A stretch of DNA of 64,000 bases, from contig JAFQZK010000038.1 in assembly GCA_017405965.1 (NCBI GenBank), forward strand, positions 124,001 through 188,000, in the 5' to 3' direction. Positions within the stretch are counted from its first letter, which is position 1, and each line of letters begins with the position of its first letter. This document shows positions 15,724 through 25,408 of this stretch, in pieces. A model generated the notes under the pieces. The model saw only the letters and a list, made by a program, of their open reading frames with translations. It was not told the DNA's origin and did not search any database. This stretch comes from Muribaculaceae bacterium (GTDB lineage Bacteria > Bacteroidota > Bacteroidia > Bacteroidales > Muribaculaceae). Position numbers and translations under genes: made by a program.

Positions 15724-18546
15724 TTATCTTTTTCTTTTCAGAGTAGTCGCCACCAATCTCAATCCAGTGTCACTGGCACGCAGATTGGGAGCGCAAACGC
15801 CGCGGAATGAGACACGACACAAGTTGGTACCCTGATTCCAGCAACCGCCGCGTTGCACATGTCCTTGACTCGAATAGTTGCCGATGGGATCGGTCTGGAA
15901 TTCATCGGTGTAGAAGTTCAGCCAATCGTCGCACCACTCCCACACATTGCCGCTCATGTCGTACAGTCCCAGCTCGTTGGGCATCTTCTTCCCGACCGAA
16001 TGACTGGTCTCCTTGGCATTCTCGCTATACCAGGCCACTTCATCAAGCTCATTGCTGCCGGCATACATGTGGCGGTGCGTATTTTTCCCTCCTCGAGCAG
16101 CATACTCCCACTCGGCCTCGGTGGGCAAACGGAATGCGATGCCGGTCATGTCGTTCAGCCTCTCAATAAACTGCTGGCAATCGTCCCACGACACCATGTC
16201 AACCGGATTGTTCGTGCCTTTGCAATGACTCGGGTTCTCCCCCATCACCATTTCCCACAAATCTTGAGTCACCTCATACTTGCAGATGTAGAACGGAGAG
16301 AGTTTCACCCTGTGGGCCGGATATTCAATTTCCCAAGCGTCGTCCTCTTGCTCACTGGTGGCTCCCATCGTGAAAGTGCCACCCTCGACATAGACCATAT
16401 CACTCAGCAATTTGCTCAACAAGCCTTCTTTTCCCTCGGGCAAGTCAGCCAGATCAGGTTTATCAAGTGGTTGCACTGACTCGCGGTCGTCCTGCACACC
16501 CTGGGCTTCAGTCATCGCCTGAACTGCATCGTCCACAGCAGTGACAGATGAAGTCTCCTCGGGTGTTGCCCCGATTTCTTCATGCTTGACCGCATCAGCT
16601 AACTGAGTCGCCTGGTTGACTTCTTCGGCAGGCATGACAATGACTTGAGCCACCGATGCCTGTCCTCTGCCATCGGATGGGATTTGATGGTTCAATGATT
16701 CATCAAGTTCAGCGACAAGAGCAGCGAGTGCAGCGGTGTCGGGCACCTGCGGAGCAACATTCCAATCCATCTTGAAGGTGTTGTCGGTGCAACAACTGGC
16801 CTTGGCAATGGCTTTGTTGAACTGACGGTAACGTATGGACTGCATTTTACCGTTATTCTGGTTTTTCCAATTCCACAGTTTACCCGTTGACCGGCCGTCA
16901 GTATAGCCATACCGGCAGGTTGTCGAGTCATTTCCAGCCTTGCCTTGTTCACTGCAAGTGAGTGCAAGATCGCCCTCGCTGTTATACCAGTAGGATTGCG
17001 TCTTGTTATTATTGAAGACTGTTTTGTCCAATTTGTAGGAACGATCATAGTAGTCTGTCCTGAGGACATTGCGACCTTTTTGATGCATGACCTTTTTCAG
17101 GTAGTCGATATCACGGGAAAAGGTGATGATATTGCCGTCGCTGCCAGCCAACTCAAGGATGTCGCCCACCTCGTTCCACTTGGTCACATAGTTAACGACG
17201 TGGCCTTTGGCATCGGTCTTGGAGAGCAACGTAAACCCGTTTTCAGGGTCAAAACCATAGGCATATCGCTCATTGAGCCCCGAACGGGAGTCATAACGCC
17301 TCACCAGCAAGCCCTGGTCATTGAAAATCAGCACCTCTCTACCTTCAAGCAAATCGGGAGAGTTTGCCATTACGACCTGTCCCAATAGACCGTCACAATC
17401 GTTCATGTAGGCCGAGGTGGGCAAGAACAACAGATTGTTGTACATTGAGCGGATGCGGTTCTTGTCCACGCCCGTGAGTTCATCGCCCGAGCAGCAGAAC
17501 CGCTGCAAGTCGTCCAGAGTCACCATGGGCGAGAGATAACGTTTCTTCACCTTCTGCCGCAACAAGTCCTGGACTTTGTCAAAATGAGGCGAATCGGGAT
17601 AGTTGATCAGATAATTGTCATAGACACCGATATTGTCACTTTCTTTGGCATCAATGAAGGCATAGTTCATCTCGAGCGTCTTCACGCTGTCGAGGTATTC
17701 CGACTCAGGGTAAAGGCGCGCGTATTCCTGGCATGCCTCCACTGTGGGCGTCAACTCATCAAGGGCACGACGGTACAAGAGCTGCTCAACGGCATGGTTG
17801 AAACTCGAAGATGGATAGTTGGCAAGATAGGCCTTGCACGCGGCTGCATCAGGCCCCAACTCCTCATAGGCCAGGCTGTCGCGACGCCACTCGATAGCGA
17901 TGCGGTGAGACTCGTTCTGGCGGTCATACTTGTCCAGGTAGCGCTGGCAGTCGGCAAGTACGCGAGTGCGCCTGACTTTATCGTAAGCCAACTGTTCACG
18001 CTCCTTGAGGATGGTTTGCATCTCAGGGTAATCATACAACAAATCAACCAGCCGGTCGTATGCTCCCTCGGTATTGATCTGCCTTACCGTGTCCACAAGA
18101 TTCTTCTCGATATCGGCCTTGATGGCGGCCACCGACATCTGCAGATTCTTGTGAGACAGGAAACGGTCGGCGATTTCACAGGCCGACGGCGTGGAGCAGG
18201 CGTTTTTCAGTTCAGCGTAGGCGCTCCATGGGTCAAAAGGCACGACATTGGTCAGTTTCCCATGACCTTCACGAGTGTTCATCATCATGGCCTCGCTCAG
18301 TTGCCACACCGGGGCCAGTTGACGTGAGATGGGCACCATCGGGTTCAAGCTGTCATCGGTCTTGGACTTCTCTTCGATTTCCTGCCAATACTTGGCCACT
18401 TTATCCAACTTTTGACTCTTCAAGGCCTCAAAAACCTTGACCATGTGTTTCTGGTAATAATTGTCACCAAGGCACAGAGGTGTCTGCGAGATGCCGACTC
18501 CAGTCACACACAACCATATACTCAAGAATAGAACAGTTCTTTTCAT
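15724..18546 (-). CDS. Large exported protein with C-terminal SUMF1 (formylglycine-generating-enzyme-like) domain
   Basis: About 940 residues. A Sec signal peptide (MKRTVLFLSIWLCVTGVGISQ) is followed by an alpha-helical stretch with TPR-like spacing (about residues 60-300), a middle region with YD-type turns (RYAYGFDPENGFTLLSK, YWYNSEGDLALTC), a low-complexity linker rich in A/E/V/T (about 590-715), and a SUMF1 domain (about 720-940: GGTFTMGATSEQ, YEVTQDLWEMVMG, RLPTEAEWEYAARGG, GLYDMSGNVWEWCDDW, TGLRLV). The catalytic Cys pair of true formylglycine-generating enzymes is not in the expected place, so it may be a structural or ligand-binding variant. ATG 18546 is preferred over GTG 18549. Confidence 0.8.
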   Translation of the reverse strand: MKRTVLFLSIWLCVTGVGISQTPLCLGDNYYQKHMVKVFEALKSQKLDKVAKYWQEIEEKSKTDDSLNPMVPISRQLAPVWQLSEAMMMNTREGHGKLTNVVPFDPWSAYAELKNACSTPSACEIADRFLSHKNLQMSVAAIKADIEKNLVDTVRQINTEGAYDRLVDLLYDYPEMQTILKEREQLAYDKVRRTRVLADCQRYLDKYDRQNESHRIAIEWRRDSLAYEELGPDAAACKAYLANYPSSSFNHAVEQLLYRRALDELTPTVEACQEYARLYPESEYLDSVKTLEMNYAFIDAKESDNIGVYDNYLINYPDSPHFDKVQDLLRQKVKKRYLSPMVTLDDLQRFCCSGDELTGVDKNRIRSMYNNLLFLPTSAYMNDCDGLLGQVVMANSPDLLEGREVLIFNDQGLLVRRYDSRSGLNERYAYGFDPENGFTLLSKTDAKGHVVNYVTKWNEVGDILELAGSDGNIITFSRDIDYLKKVMHQKGRNVLRTDYYDRSYKLDKTVFNNNKTQSYWYNSEGDLALTCSEQGKAGNDSTTCRYGYTDGRSTGKLWNWKNQNNGKMQSIRYRQFNKAIAKASCCTDNTFKMDWNVAPQVPDTAALAALVAELDESLNHQIPSDGRGQASVAQVIVMPAEEVNQATQLADAVKHEEIGATPEETSSVTAVDDAVQAMTEAQGVQDDRESVQPLDKPDLADLPEGKEGLLSKLLSDMVYVEGGTFTMGATSEQEDDAWEIEYPAHRVKLSPFYICKYEVTQDLWEMVMGENPSHCKGTNNPVDMVSWDDCQQFIERLNDMTGIAFRLPTEAEWEYAARGGKNTHRHMYAGSNELDEVAWYSENAKETSHSVGKKMPNELGLYDMSGNVWEWCDDWLNFYTDEFQTDPIGNYSSQGHVQRGGCWNQGTNLCRVSFRGVCAPNLRASDTGLRLVATTLKRKR

Positions 18547-18574
18547 CACTTAAGAATATTGCCAATTGATGTTG

Positions 18575-18582
18575 CAAATATA
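18575..18582 (-). promoter_or_regulatory. Putative -7 element of the SUMF1-domain gene
   Basis: TATATTTG on the minus strand, 29 bp before the ATG; no clear -33 box. Confidence 0.5.
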
Positions 18583-18626
18583 AATAAAAAACCGCTTGAA
18601 CATGCGATTATTGAGAAAAATAAATG

Positions 18627-18634
18627 TAAATTTG
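18627..18634 (+). promoter_or_regulatory. Putative -7 element of the GH20 gene
   Basis: TAAATTTG, 35 bp before the GH20 ATG, divergent from the SUMF1 gene promoter in the same 122-bp spacer. Confidence 0.55.
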
Positions 18635-18668
18635 CGACATACTAACAACCACAAACCGAGACCATAAT

Positions 18669-20330
18669 ATGAGAATGAAGCATCTTTTCACTTGTGTAAT
18701 TGCAGTAATGATTGCCGTGACATCAGCGGCACAGACAGGCAGGGCCGATTATCGCGTGGTGCCGCTGCCCTCAGAGATTAACGGCATCAAGGGCGCCGAT
18801 TTCAAGCTCACCGAGCGTTGCCTGATCAATTACCCGACGGGAAACCGCGACCTGGAACGCAACGCAATCATGCTGAGCGGGTATGTCGAGGAACTGACCG
18901 GGATACATCTTGCGACCCGCCCCACCCTCGCGTCCTCCGATCAACCCGGCAACATCACCCTGCTGCTTGACCCCTCAATCGCGGGCGACGAAGACTACAG
19001 CATCACCGTCACTCCCCGCAGCGTCCTCATCAGCGGCAAGACGGCGGCCGGTGTTTTCCATGGCATCCAAGTGCTGCGCCAATCGCTGCCCACAGACCCA
19101 TCGGCGCTCATCAACCTGCCTGCTGCCCAAGTGAAAGGCAGTCCGAGGTTCGGCTACCGCGGCATGCACCTGGACTGTTCGCGCCACTTCTTCGGCGTCG
19201 AGACTGTGAAGCGTTACCTCGACATCATGGCGCTGCACGGCATGAACCGCCTTCACTGGCATCTGACCGATGACCAGGGCTGGCGTGTGGAAATCAAAAA
19301 ATATCCCCGCCTGACCGAAGTGGGCGGCTGGCGCGATGGCACCGTGCTCGGCCACAACTCGCCCGTGTATGACAACACCCGTTACGGCGGCTGGTACACC
19401 CAAGAGGAAATCCGCGATATCGTCAATTATGCGGCCCAGCGTTATATCACCATCATTCCCGAAATTGACATGCCCGGCCACATGCAGGCTGCATTGGCGG
19501 CCTATCCCGAACTGGGATGCACCGGCGGTCCTTACAAGGTGTGGGGACAATGGGGCGTGTCGGACGACATCTTGTGCGTGGGCAAGGAAGAGACACTGCA
19601 GTTCGTCAAGGACGTTCTCGACGAGGTGATGCAACTCTTCCCCGGTGAGTACATTCACATCGGCGGTGACGAGGCGCCTCGCGTGCGCTGGCAGGAATGC
19701 CCGCGTTGCCAGCAGCGCATTCACGAGGCAGGAATCGTTGCTGCCGGCAAGCAGAGCGCCGAAGCCCGTCTGCAGGGGTGGTTCACGACCAGAGTGCAAC
19801 AATACCTGGCCTCTCATGGCCGGCGCATCATTGGATGGGATGAACTGCTGGGATGTGACGTGGATACCACAGCCACCATCATGTCGTGGACAGGCGCTGA
19901 GCCCGGTGCCCGTGGTGCCATGCTGGGCCACGACGTGATTATGACTCCCAACACACCCATGTATTTTGACCACTATCAGACCCGCAGCTACTGGAACGAG
20001 CCGACCGCCTTCGGCGGGTGCGCCACATTGAAGATGGTCTACGACTTCGAGCCTGTCGCCCCTGACCTTCCTGCCGAGAAACGTCATCACATCCTGGGTG
20101 CCCAAGCCAACGTGTGGACCGAATACATCACCTGTGAACCGCAAATCCAGTATCAGATTCTGCCTCGCATGGCAGCATTGGCCGAGTTGCAATGGCTGCA
20201 ACCCGAGTTGAAAGATTATCAAGACTTTAAGGCCCGCCTGCCACGATTAGTCAACCTCTACAGGCACTACGGCTGGACCTATCGCTCCAAGAGTCTCATT
20301 CTTGAGGATGAGGACAAACCCGAAAAATAA
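18669..20330 (+). CDS. Beta-N-acetylhexosaminidase, GH20 family
   Basis: Exported glycoside hydrolase that removes terminal beta-linked GlcNAc/GalNAc from glycans by substrate-assisted catalysis. 553 residues: signal peptide (MKHLFTCVIAVMIAVTSAAQ), a GH20b N-terminal alpha/beta domain (residues about 25-160), and the catalytic TIM barrel from about 165. Motifs: FGYRGMHLDCSRHFF, NRLHWHLTDDQGWR, EIDMPGHMQAAL, and the catalytic pair Asp334-Glu335 in IHIGGDEAPR; IGWDEL and AQANVWTEYI complete the active site. It probably acts in the periplasm or on the surface on host or dietary glycans or peptidoglycan fragments. The next gene is an amidase, compatible with wall or glycan recycling. Confidence 0.96.
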   Translation: MRMKHLFTCVIAVMIAVTSAAQTGRADYRVVPLPSEINGIKGADFKLTERCLINYPTGNRDLERNAIMLSGYVEELTGIHLATRPTLASSDQPGNITLLLDPSIAGDEDYSITVTPRSVLISGKTAAGVFHGIQVLRQSLPTDPSALINLPAAQVKGSPRFGYRGMHLDCSRHFFGVETVKRYLDIMALHGMNRLHWHLTDDQGWRVEIKKYPRLTEVGGWRDGTVLGHNSPVYDNTRYGGWYTQEEIRDIVNYAAQRYITIIPEIDMPGHMQAALAAYPELGCTGGPYKVWGQWGVSDDILCVGKEETLQFVKDVLDEVMQLFPGEYIHIGGDEAPRVRWQECPRCQQRIHEAGIVAAGKQSAEARLQGWFTTRVQQYLASHGRRIIGWDELLGCDVDTTATIMSWTGAEPGARGAMLGHDVIMTPNTPMYFDHYQTRSYWNEPTAFGGCATLKMVYDFEPVAPDLPAEKRHHILGAQANVWTEYITCEPQIQYQILPRMAALAELQWLQPELKDYQDFKARLPRLVNLYRHYGWTYRSKSLILEDEDKPEK

Positions 20331-20390
20331 GCCGAAATGATGACATGATTTCATAACCAATATTGTCTAACTCTTAAAAATCAGTGCAGC

Positions 20391-23300
20391 ATGAAAAAAA
20401 GATTATTACTGCTGTTGATGGCGATCGGCGCCGTCGGCGCGGCACTTGCCGTCACAGCCGACGATGTCCGTATCTACATCAATCCAGGCCATGGCAGCTG
20501 GGGGCCTAACGACCGCCCCCTGGCCACTATCCCGTATCCGATGCTGCCCTCAACAGGCCGGCCCGACACGTGCGGCTTCTATGAGAGCAACACCAATCTG
20601 TGGAAAGGGTTCGAGATGCGTGATGCCTTGAAACGCATGGGCGTCAAGGACGAGAACATCACCATGTCAAGAACCGCCAACGGACCATACCCCTACGTTA
20701 GCGGGGCAAGCAATGAATACCAGTACAACAAGAAAGTTTCGGTCATTGCTGCCGAAGCCGAGGAAGGCGACTACGACATGTTTGTGTCGATTCACTCCAA
20801 TGCGCTCACCGATGGTTCTACAACCAATTATCCACTGTACATCTATCGCGGCACCAATGCCAGCGAGTCGGTGAGCGGCAGTAAATCCATGTGCCAGGTC
20901 AGCTGGCCACGTCACTGGATGGACGAGGTGGACCCCACCTATTGCAGTTCGCGCACCATCAATAAGACAAATCCCTATATCGTGGGTGACGTCACGTTCT
21001 ATAACGGAGGTTCCACGAGCACCAACAGCGCTTCGGGTATCAGCTATTACGGCTACCTGGGCGCCTTGAAGCATGGTGTTCCCGGTTTCCTGGTCGAGGG
21101 TTATTTCCACACCTATCAGCCAGCACGCCACCGCGCGCTCAATCAAGATTACTGTCGTCAAGAAGGTCTTCGCCTGGCTCGCGGTGCTGCCGATTACTTC
21201 GGCATCAGCGGCGAGAATGTGGGTTATATCATGGGCAGCGTGAAGGATGCCGTGAACAGTCTGGAAAACAGCCTTTACACTTATTCCAGCGGCACCATCG
21301 ACGCCCATGCTCCCATCAACGGCGCAATTGTCAGACTTTATAAAGGCGGCACACAAGTAGCCACCTACACGACCGACAACAATTACAACGGCATCTTTGT
21401 GTTCAGCGGTCTTGCCCCGGGCAATGATTACACCATCAGCGTGACCAAGGGAGGCTATACCACCCTGACCAATCAGGGCAGTTACACAGTGACCGCCAAC
21501 GAGACCACCTATATGGTGCTTTACCTCACAGCCGACGGAACACCCGTCACCGACGAAAAACCAGTCGGCATCTTCGCCTATGACTTGAACCGCACAACCG
21601 ATGACAACGGCAACTATGTCTTCACCTTCAAGTGCAATGCCCAGGCCGACGAGGCATACCTCGTGTTCACCGACAGCGTGAGCGGCGATGAAGCCGGCCG
21701 CATCGCATTGAATGAAGTCACAGCGGGCGTGAACACCGTCACTCTGGCACCCGAGGAGTTGCCCGGAGAAAACGGCCAGATCCTGGCATGGGCAGTCAAT
21801 GTGGTGGGTCTCCCCATCACCACCATCCAGCGGGTAAACAGCACTTATGCCACCTATACCCGTGCCACAATGGCCATTGACCGCAGCCCCGAGAGTGCCC
21901 ACTTCGGTACAATCTATGTGGGCGAACGTGTCGGCAAGGACAATTCGGGCAACGGTCTGTATGTCTGTGATGTGAATGGCCAGCCCAAGAACAGCACGGT
22001 CTATCGTGGCGGACAAATGCTGAGTAACCTGTGGCGCATCTGCGTGGACGGCGAGGGCAAGGTCTATCTCCCCGACTGGGCCGACGCCTCCTCGGGCATC
22101 TTTGTTGCCGACCCCGACAACCTGGGCGGATCGTTCACTCCGTTCTTCGACGGCACCCGCGCCAGCAACGGACTGATCTCGAACAACGGTGTCGGCGTCG
22201 GTTGTTCGGTACCTTGTGTTTGGGTTCAAGGCACAGGAGCAAACGCTAAACTATATACAGTTCTCGAAGATATCGCCGGGCCTTCAGGCAGCAAGAACGG
22301 TGTGGGCGTCTATAACATCGGGCAAAGCGACGGCAGCCTGCTCGCGTCATGGAATCAGGCACCAAGCAACTACGTCGATATCGGAGCGCTCGAGGTCAAC
22401 GGCAACTGTAACATCATTGCCGATAACCAGGGTCGCGGCTTGTGGGTAGCACAATACCGCAGCAGCGGGCAGAACACTGCAGCCGTACCCTCGCTGGTGT
22501 TTGTCGATGAGCAGGGCAATGTGCAATTCAATTCAGGAAGGGATCTGCCGGCATTGACAGGTTCGTCCATCTCGGGCTTTGCTATCAACAACACGGGCGA
22601 TGTACTGGTCATCAACGATGGTGATGGCGTACTGCAGTTCTACAACCTCAGTTGGAACGGCAACATTCCTTCACTGACACCTACCGGCACCACCTACATC
22701 GCTGATGCCCGCACAGGCACAGCCATCCACCAGATGGCCTTCGACTGGGGCGGCAACCTCGTGTGTGCCGGCAAAAACATCGGCATCTACTCCATCCCTA
22801 CCGACAACAACCAGAGCACCACGCCAGCGAGAAGCGCGCTCAGTGTCATCAAGAATGAGGCTGTTGTGGACACCTCTATTGTCAAGGGCATCTTTGCCTA
22901 TGACCTGAACAGTACCGAGGCCGATGACGGCGGCTACACTTTCACTTTCAAGGCCAACGCCGATGCCCGCGAAGCCTATATCATCTTCACCGACAACGCA
23001 ACGGGGCAAGAAACAGGCCGCGTAGCATTGAGCGACGTCGTTGAGGGCGAAAACAGCATTACGCTCACCAAGGACCAGTTGCCGGGCGACGAGGGCCAAG
23101 TGATGAACTGGGCTGTGAATGTAGTTGGAGACGCCATCACACGCATCACCCGCTTGAATGACAACTATGCCAACTATAACCGTGCGACTGTTGCCATCGA
23201 CCGCTGCCCCGAGAGTGCACATTTCGGCAACATCTATGTTAACGAGTTCAAGGGCAGGGAAAATGAAGGCAATGGTATCTATGCATGCGACGTGAATGGA

Positions 23301-24371
23301 CAGCCCAAAAACAGCACCGTCTATAACGGTGGACTCATTTGGGCCAACAATATGCGCATCGCCGTAGATGGTGAAGGCAAGATCTATATTCCTGAATGGG
23401 GCGATGCCACCTCGGGCATCTACATCGCCAATCCCGACAATCTTGAGGGCACTTTCACTCAGTTCTTTGTGGGTGATCGTGATGCAAACGGTCTGATCAC
23501 CAACAACGGTGAGAGCGTTGGTGGCTCGGTTTCCGGCTTGTGGATTCAAGGAACGGGCGCCGACACCAAGTTGTATGCTTACCTTGAGGATGTCGCCGGA
23601 CCATCAGGCAGGAAAAACAGTGTCGGCATCTACAACATCGGCCAGAGCGACGGCAGTCTGCTCACTACCTGGGATCAAGCGCCCAGCAGTCTGCTTGACG
23701 TGGGTAACACCTTGCCCAACAGCAACGGTTACATCATCGCCGATGCAGGTGGCCGTGGCACATGGGTCATGGAGTATCGCAGTGTTAACCAGAACAAGCC
23801 CGAGAATCCCTCGGTCATCTTTGTGGACAATGACGGTAATGTGGTGTACAACAGCGGCCGCGACTTGCCAACGCTGAACGGTTCGCTCATTTCGGCCATG
23901 GCCATCAACAACAACGGTGACATGATGGTCATCAACGACGGCGATGGCGTGCTGCAGTTCTTCAACATCACCTGGAACGGCAACACCCCGGTATTGACCC
24001 ACAACGGAACGTCGTACACAGCCGATGCCCGCACCGATGTCAACGCCATCTACCAGATGGCCTTTGACTGGGGTGGCAACCTGGTGTGCTCGGGCAGCAA
24101 CATCGGCATCTACTCCATTCCCACCGACAACAACCAGAGCACAACGCCTGCACGGTCATCGCTCACGATCACCAAGGGGGCCAACTACATACCGGGTGAT
24201 GTGAACTGTGACGGTGTCGTGAATGTGACCGACGTCACGACGCTCATCCGTTACCTGATGGGCAGTAATCCGCAGCCCTTTGACCAGAATGCCGCAAACT
24301 TCAACCAGGACAGCAACATCAACGTCACCGATGTGACCAGCCTCATCAGCTATCTGATGAGTCTGGAATAG
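20391..24371 (+). CDS. Exported N-acetylmuramoyl-L-alanine amidase with duplicated domain and dockerin
   Basis: 1326 residues. Signal peptide (residues 1-20); Amidase_3 zinc amidase domain (about 27-275) with metal ligands in YINPGHGS, the SIHSNAL motif, and the Glu-containing LVEGYFHTYQPARHR; a carboxypeptidase-regulatory-like beta-sandwich (about 280-385: INGAIVRLYKGGTQVATY); two tandem copies of a roughly 430-residue module (starting about 392 and 832, each beginning GIFAYDLN and ending IGIYSIPTDNNQSTTPARS); and a C-terminal dockerin-type repeat pair (GDVNCDGVVNVTDVTTLI, NVTDVTSLI; from about 1266). The modules look propeller-like. The enzyme should cleave peptidoglycan stem peptides; the long tail probably binds a partner or anchors it. 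Confidence 0.88.
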   Translation: MKKRLLLLLMAIGAVGAALAVTADDVRIYINPGHGSWGPNDRPLATIPYPMLPSTGRPDTCGFYESNTNLWKGFEMRDALKRMGVKDENITMSRTANGPYPYVSGASNEYQYNKKVSVIAAEAEEGDYDMFVSIHSNALTDGSTTNYPLYIYRGTNASESVSGSKSMCQVSWPRHWMDEVDPTYCSSRTINKTNPYIVGDVTFYNGGSTSTNSASGISYYGYLGALKHGVPGFLVEGYFHTYQPARHRALNQDYCRQEGLRLARGAADYFGISGENVGYIMGSVKDAVNSLENSLYTYSSGTIDAHAPINGAIVRLYKGGTQVATYTTDNNYNGIFVFSGLAPGNDYTISVTKGGYTTLTNQGSYTVTANETTYMVLYLTADGTPVTDEKPVGIFAYDLNRTTDDNGNYVFTFKCNAQADEAYLVFTDSVSGDEAGRIALNEVTAGVNTVTLAPEELPGENGQILAWAVNVVGLPITTIQRVNSTYATYTRATMAIDRSPESAHFGTIYVGERVGKDNSGNGLYVCDVNGQPKNSTVYRGGQMLSNLWRICVDGEGKVYLPDWADASSGIFVADPDNLGGSFTPFFDGTRASNGLISNNGVGVGCSVPCVWVQGTGANAKLYTVLEDIAGPSGSKNGVGVYNIGQSDGSLLASWNQAPSNYVDIGALEVNGNCNIIADNQGRGLWVAQYRSSGQNTAAVPSLVFVDEQGNVQFNSGRDLPALTGSSISGFAINNTGDVLVINDGDGVLQFYNLSWNGNIPSLTPTGTTYIADARTGTAIHQMAFDWGGNLVCAGKNIGIYSIPTDNNQSTTPARSALSVIKNEAVVDTSIVKGIFAYDLNSTEADDGGYTFTFKANADAREAYIIFTDNATGQETGRVALSDVVEGENSITLTKDQLPGDEGQVMNWAVNVVGDAITRITRLNDNYANYNRATVAIDRCPESAHFGNIYVNEFKGRENEGNGIYACDVNGQPKNSTVYNGGLIWANNMRIAVDGEGKIYIPEWGDATSGIYIANPDNLEGTFTQFFVGDRDANGLITNNGESVGGSVSGLWIQGTGADTKLYAYLEDVAGPSGRKNSVGIYNIGQSDGSLLTTWDQAPSSLLDVGNTLPNSNGYIIADAGGRGTWVMEYRSVNQNKPENPSVIFVDNDGNVVYNSGRDLPTLNGSLISAMAINNNGDMMVINDGDGVLQFFNITWNGNTPVLTHNGTSYTADARTDVNAIYQMAFDWGGNLVCSGSNIGIYSIPTDNNQSTTPARSSLTITKGANYIPGDVNCDGVVNVTDVTTLIRYLMGSNPQPFDQNAANFNQDSNINVTDVTSLISYLMSLE
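21564..24180 (+). repeat. Large intragenic tandem duplication (about 1.3 kb unit) in the amidase gene
   Basis: Unit 1 begins about 21564 and unit 2 about 22884. Matching landmarks in both: GIFAYDLN, RCPESAHFG/RSPESAHFG, CDVNGQPKNSTVY, WNGN, NLVC, IGIYSIPTDNNQSTTPARS. The copies have diverged at many positions, so the duplication is not recent. Confidence 0.85.
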
Positions 24372-24406
24372 ACATTATATATAATAACACTAATGACTGA
24401 AGCAAT

Positions 24407-25318
24407 ATGAAAAAAACAATATTTCCACTCCTGCTGATCGTTACACTGGCAGCACACGGTCAGCTGTTGAAAGTCGAGTCGATTGAGCACTTGAATATTC
24501 AGCAACAGGAGAACCTGACCACTCAAGCCGTAGCCATCAGCCCACGAGGTGATTATGTGTTGCTGTCGACCGATACCAAGCAGGGACTGGTCAAGTGGGA
24601 CCTGGCGACCTCCACAGCCTCGACCCTAACCACCGATGAGGGCGCCGGCAGCGACGTCCGCATCAGCGACGACGGCCAACAAATCGTTTATGGCGAGGTG
24701 ACTTACAAGGACAAGCGCCGTCACCAGGCCGTGAAAGCCATCGACCTGACTTCCGGCAAAAAACAGACCCTGGTCAAGGCCACACGCCACCTCGAAGGCT
24801 TTGCTGTGAATCAGGAAACTGCTGTCACCGTCACCAACGGCAAGTTGAAGACCCATGCCCTCAAGAAGGGCGCCAACCTGTCCTCGATGTGCCCTGTGTT
24901 GACGAGACACCACCTGAAACTGTATATTACGCGCGACGGTGTTACCACGATGCTGGCGCCTAACGGAGCCGACAAACGCTACATCTGGGGCTCGTTGTCG
25001 CCTGACGGCAATCGCGTGCTGTACTACGTGAGTGAGCAAGGAACCTTCGTGTGTGACGTTGACGGCACCCATGTCATTGCCATGGGTGACTTGACCGCAC
25101 CGCGATGGTGGGACGACAACATCATCGTGGGCATGGACGAGACCGACGACGAATACTCGATCGTCGCATCAAAGATTGTGGCACGCACGCTCGACGGACA
25201 GGAGCAAGTGCTCACGATCGACGATGTCATCGCCACCTATCCCCTGCCCTCGCTCCAATCGGGCAAAATCGCATTCTCGACGCCCGACGGCAAAATCTAC
25301 CTCATCAACGTGAAATGA
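24407..25318 (+). CDS. Exported TolB-like beta-propeller protein
   Basis: 303 residues with a signal peptide (MKKTIFPLLLIVTLAAHGQ). Repeated blade-like units of WD40/PD40 type are visible: AVAISPRGDYVLLSTD, DVRISDDGQQIVYGEV, GSLSPDGNRVLYYVSEQGTF, SGKIAFSTPDGKIYLINVK. It follows the amidase gene after 35 nt on the same strand, so co-transcription is likely, and a bidirectional terminator follows. A role in binding wall fragments or in protein-protein contact at the cell surface is inference only. Confidence 0.8.
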   Translation: MKKTIFPLLLIVTLAAHGQLLKVESIEHLNIQQQENLTTQAVAISPRGDYVLLSTDTKQGLVKWDLATSTASTLTTDEGAGSDVRISDDGQQIVYGEVTYKDKRRHQAVKAIDLTSGKKQTLVKATRHLEGFAVNQETAVTVTNGKLKTHALKKGANLSSMCPVLTRHHLKLYITRDGVTTMLAPNGADKRYIWGSLSPDGNRVLYYVSEQGTFVCDVDGTHVIAMGDLTAPRWWDDNIIVGMDETDDEYSIVASKIVARTLDGQEQVLTIDDVIATYPLPSLQSGKIAFSTPDGKIYLINVK

Positions 25319-25346
25319 GTCGTGCTTGAACGAGGTCAATGAACAG

Positions 25347-25386
25347 AAATCCCGTCGCATCTTGAGTGTGCGACGGGATTTCCGTT
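25347..25386. terminator. Bidirectional terminator between the TolB-like gene and nhaD
   Basis: A 13-bp perfect stem, AAATCCCGTCGCA (25347-25359) with 25369-25381, flanked by A-rich and T-rich ends, between two convergent genes. Confidence 0.85.
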
Positions 25387-25408
25387 ATATGTGATGAAGA
25401 CGATTGCG

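Noticed and set aside
20667..22229. 520-residue minus-strand frame opposite the amidase
   Set aside because: It is antisense to the clear amidase domains; the amino-acid pattern has no signal or motif.
24180..24371. Cohesin-dockerin cellulosome
   Set aside because: Dockerin loops are present, but no cohesin or scaffoldin is in the window; a cellulosome claim is not supported.
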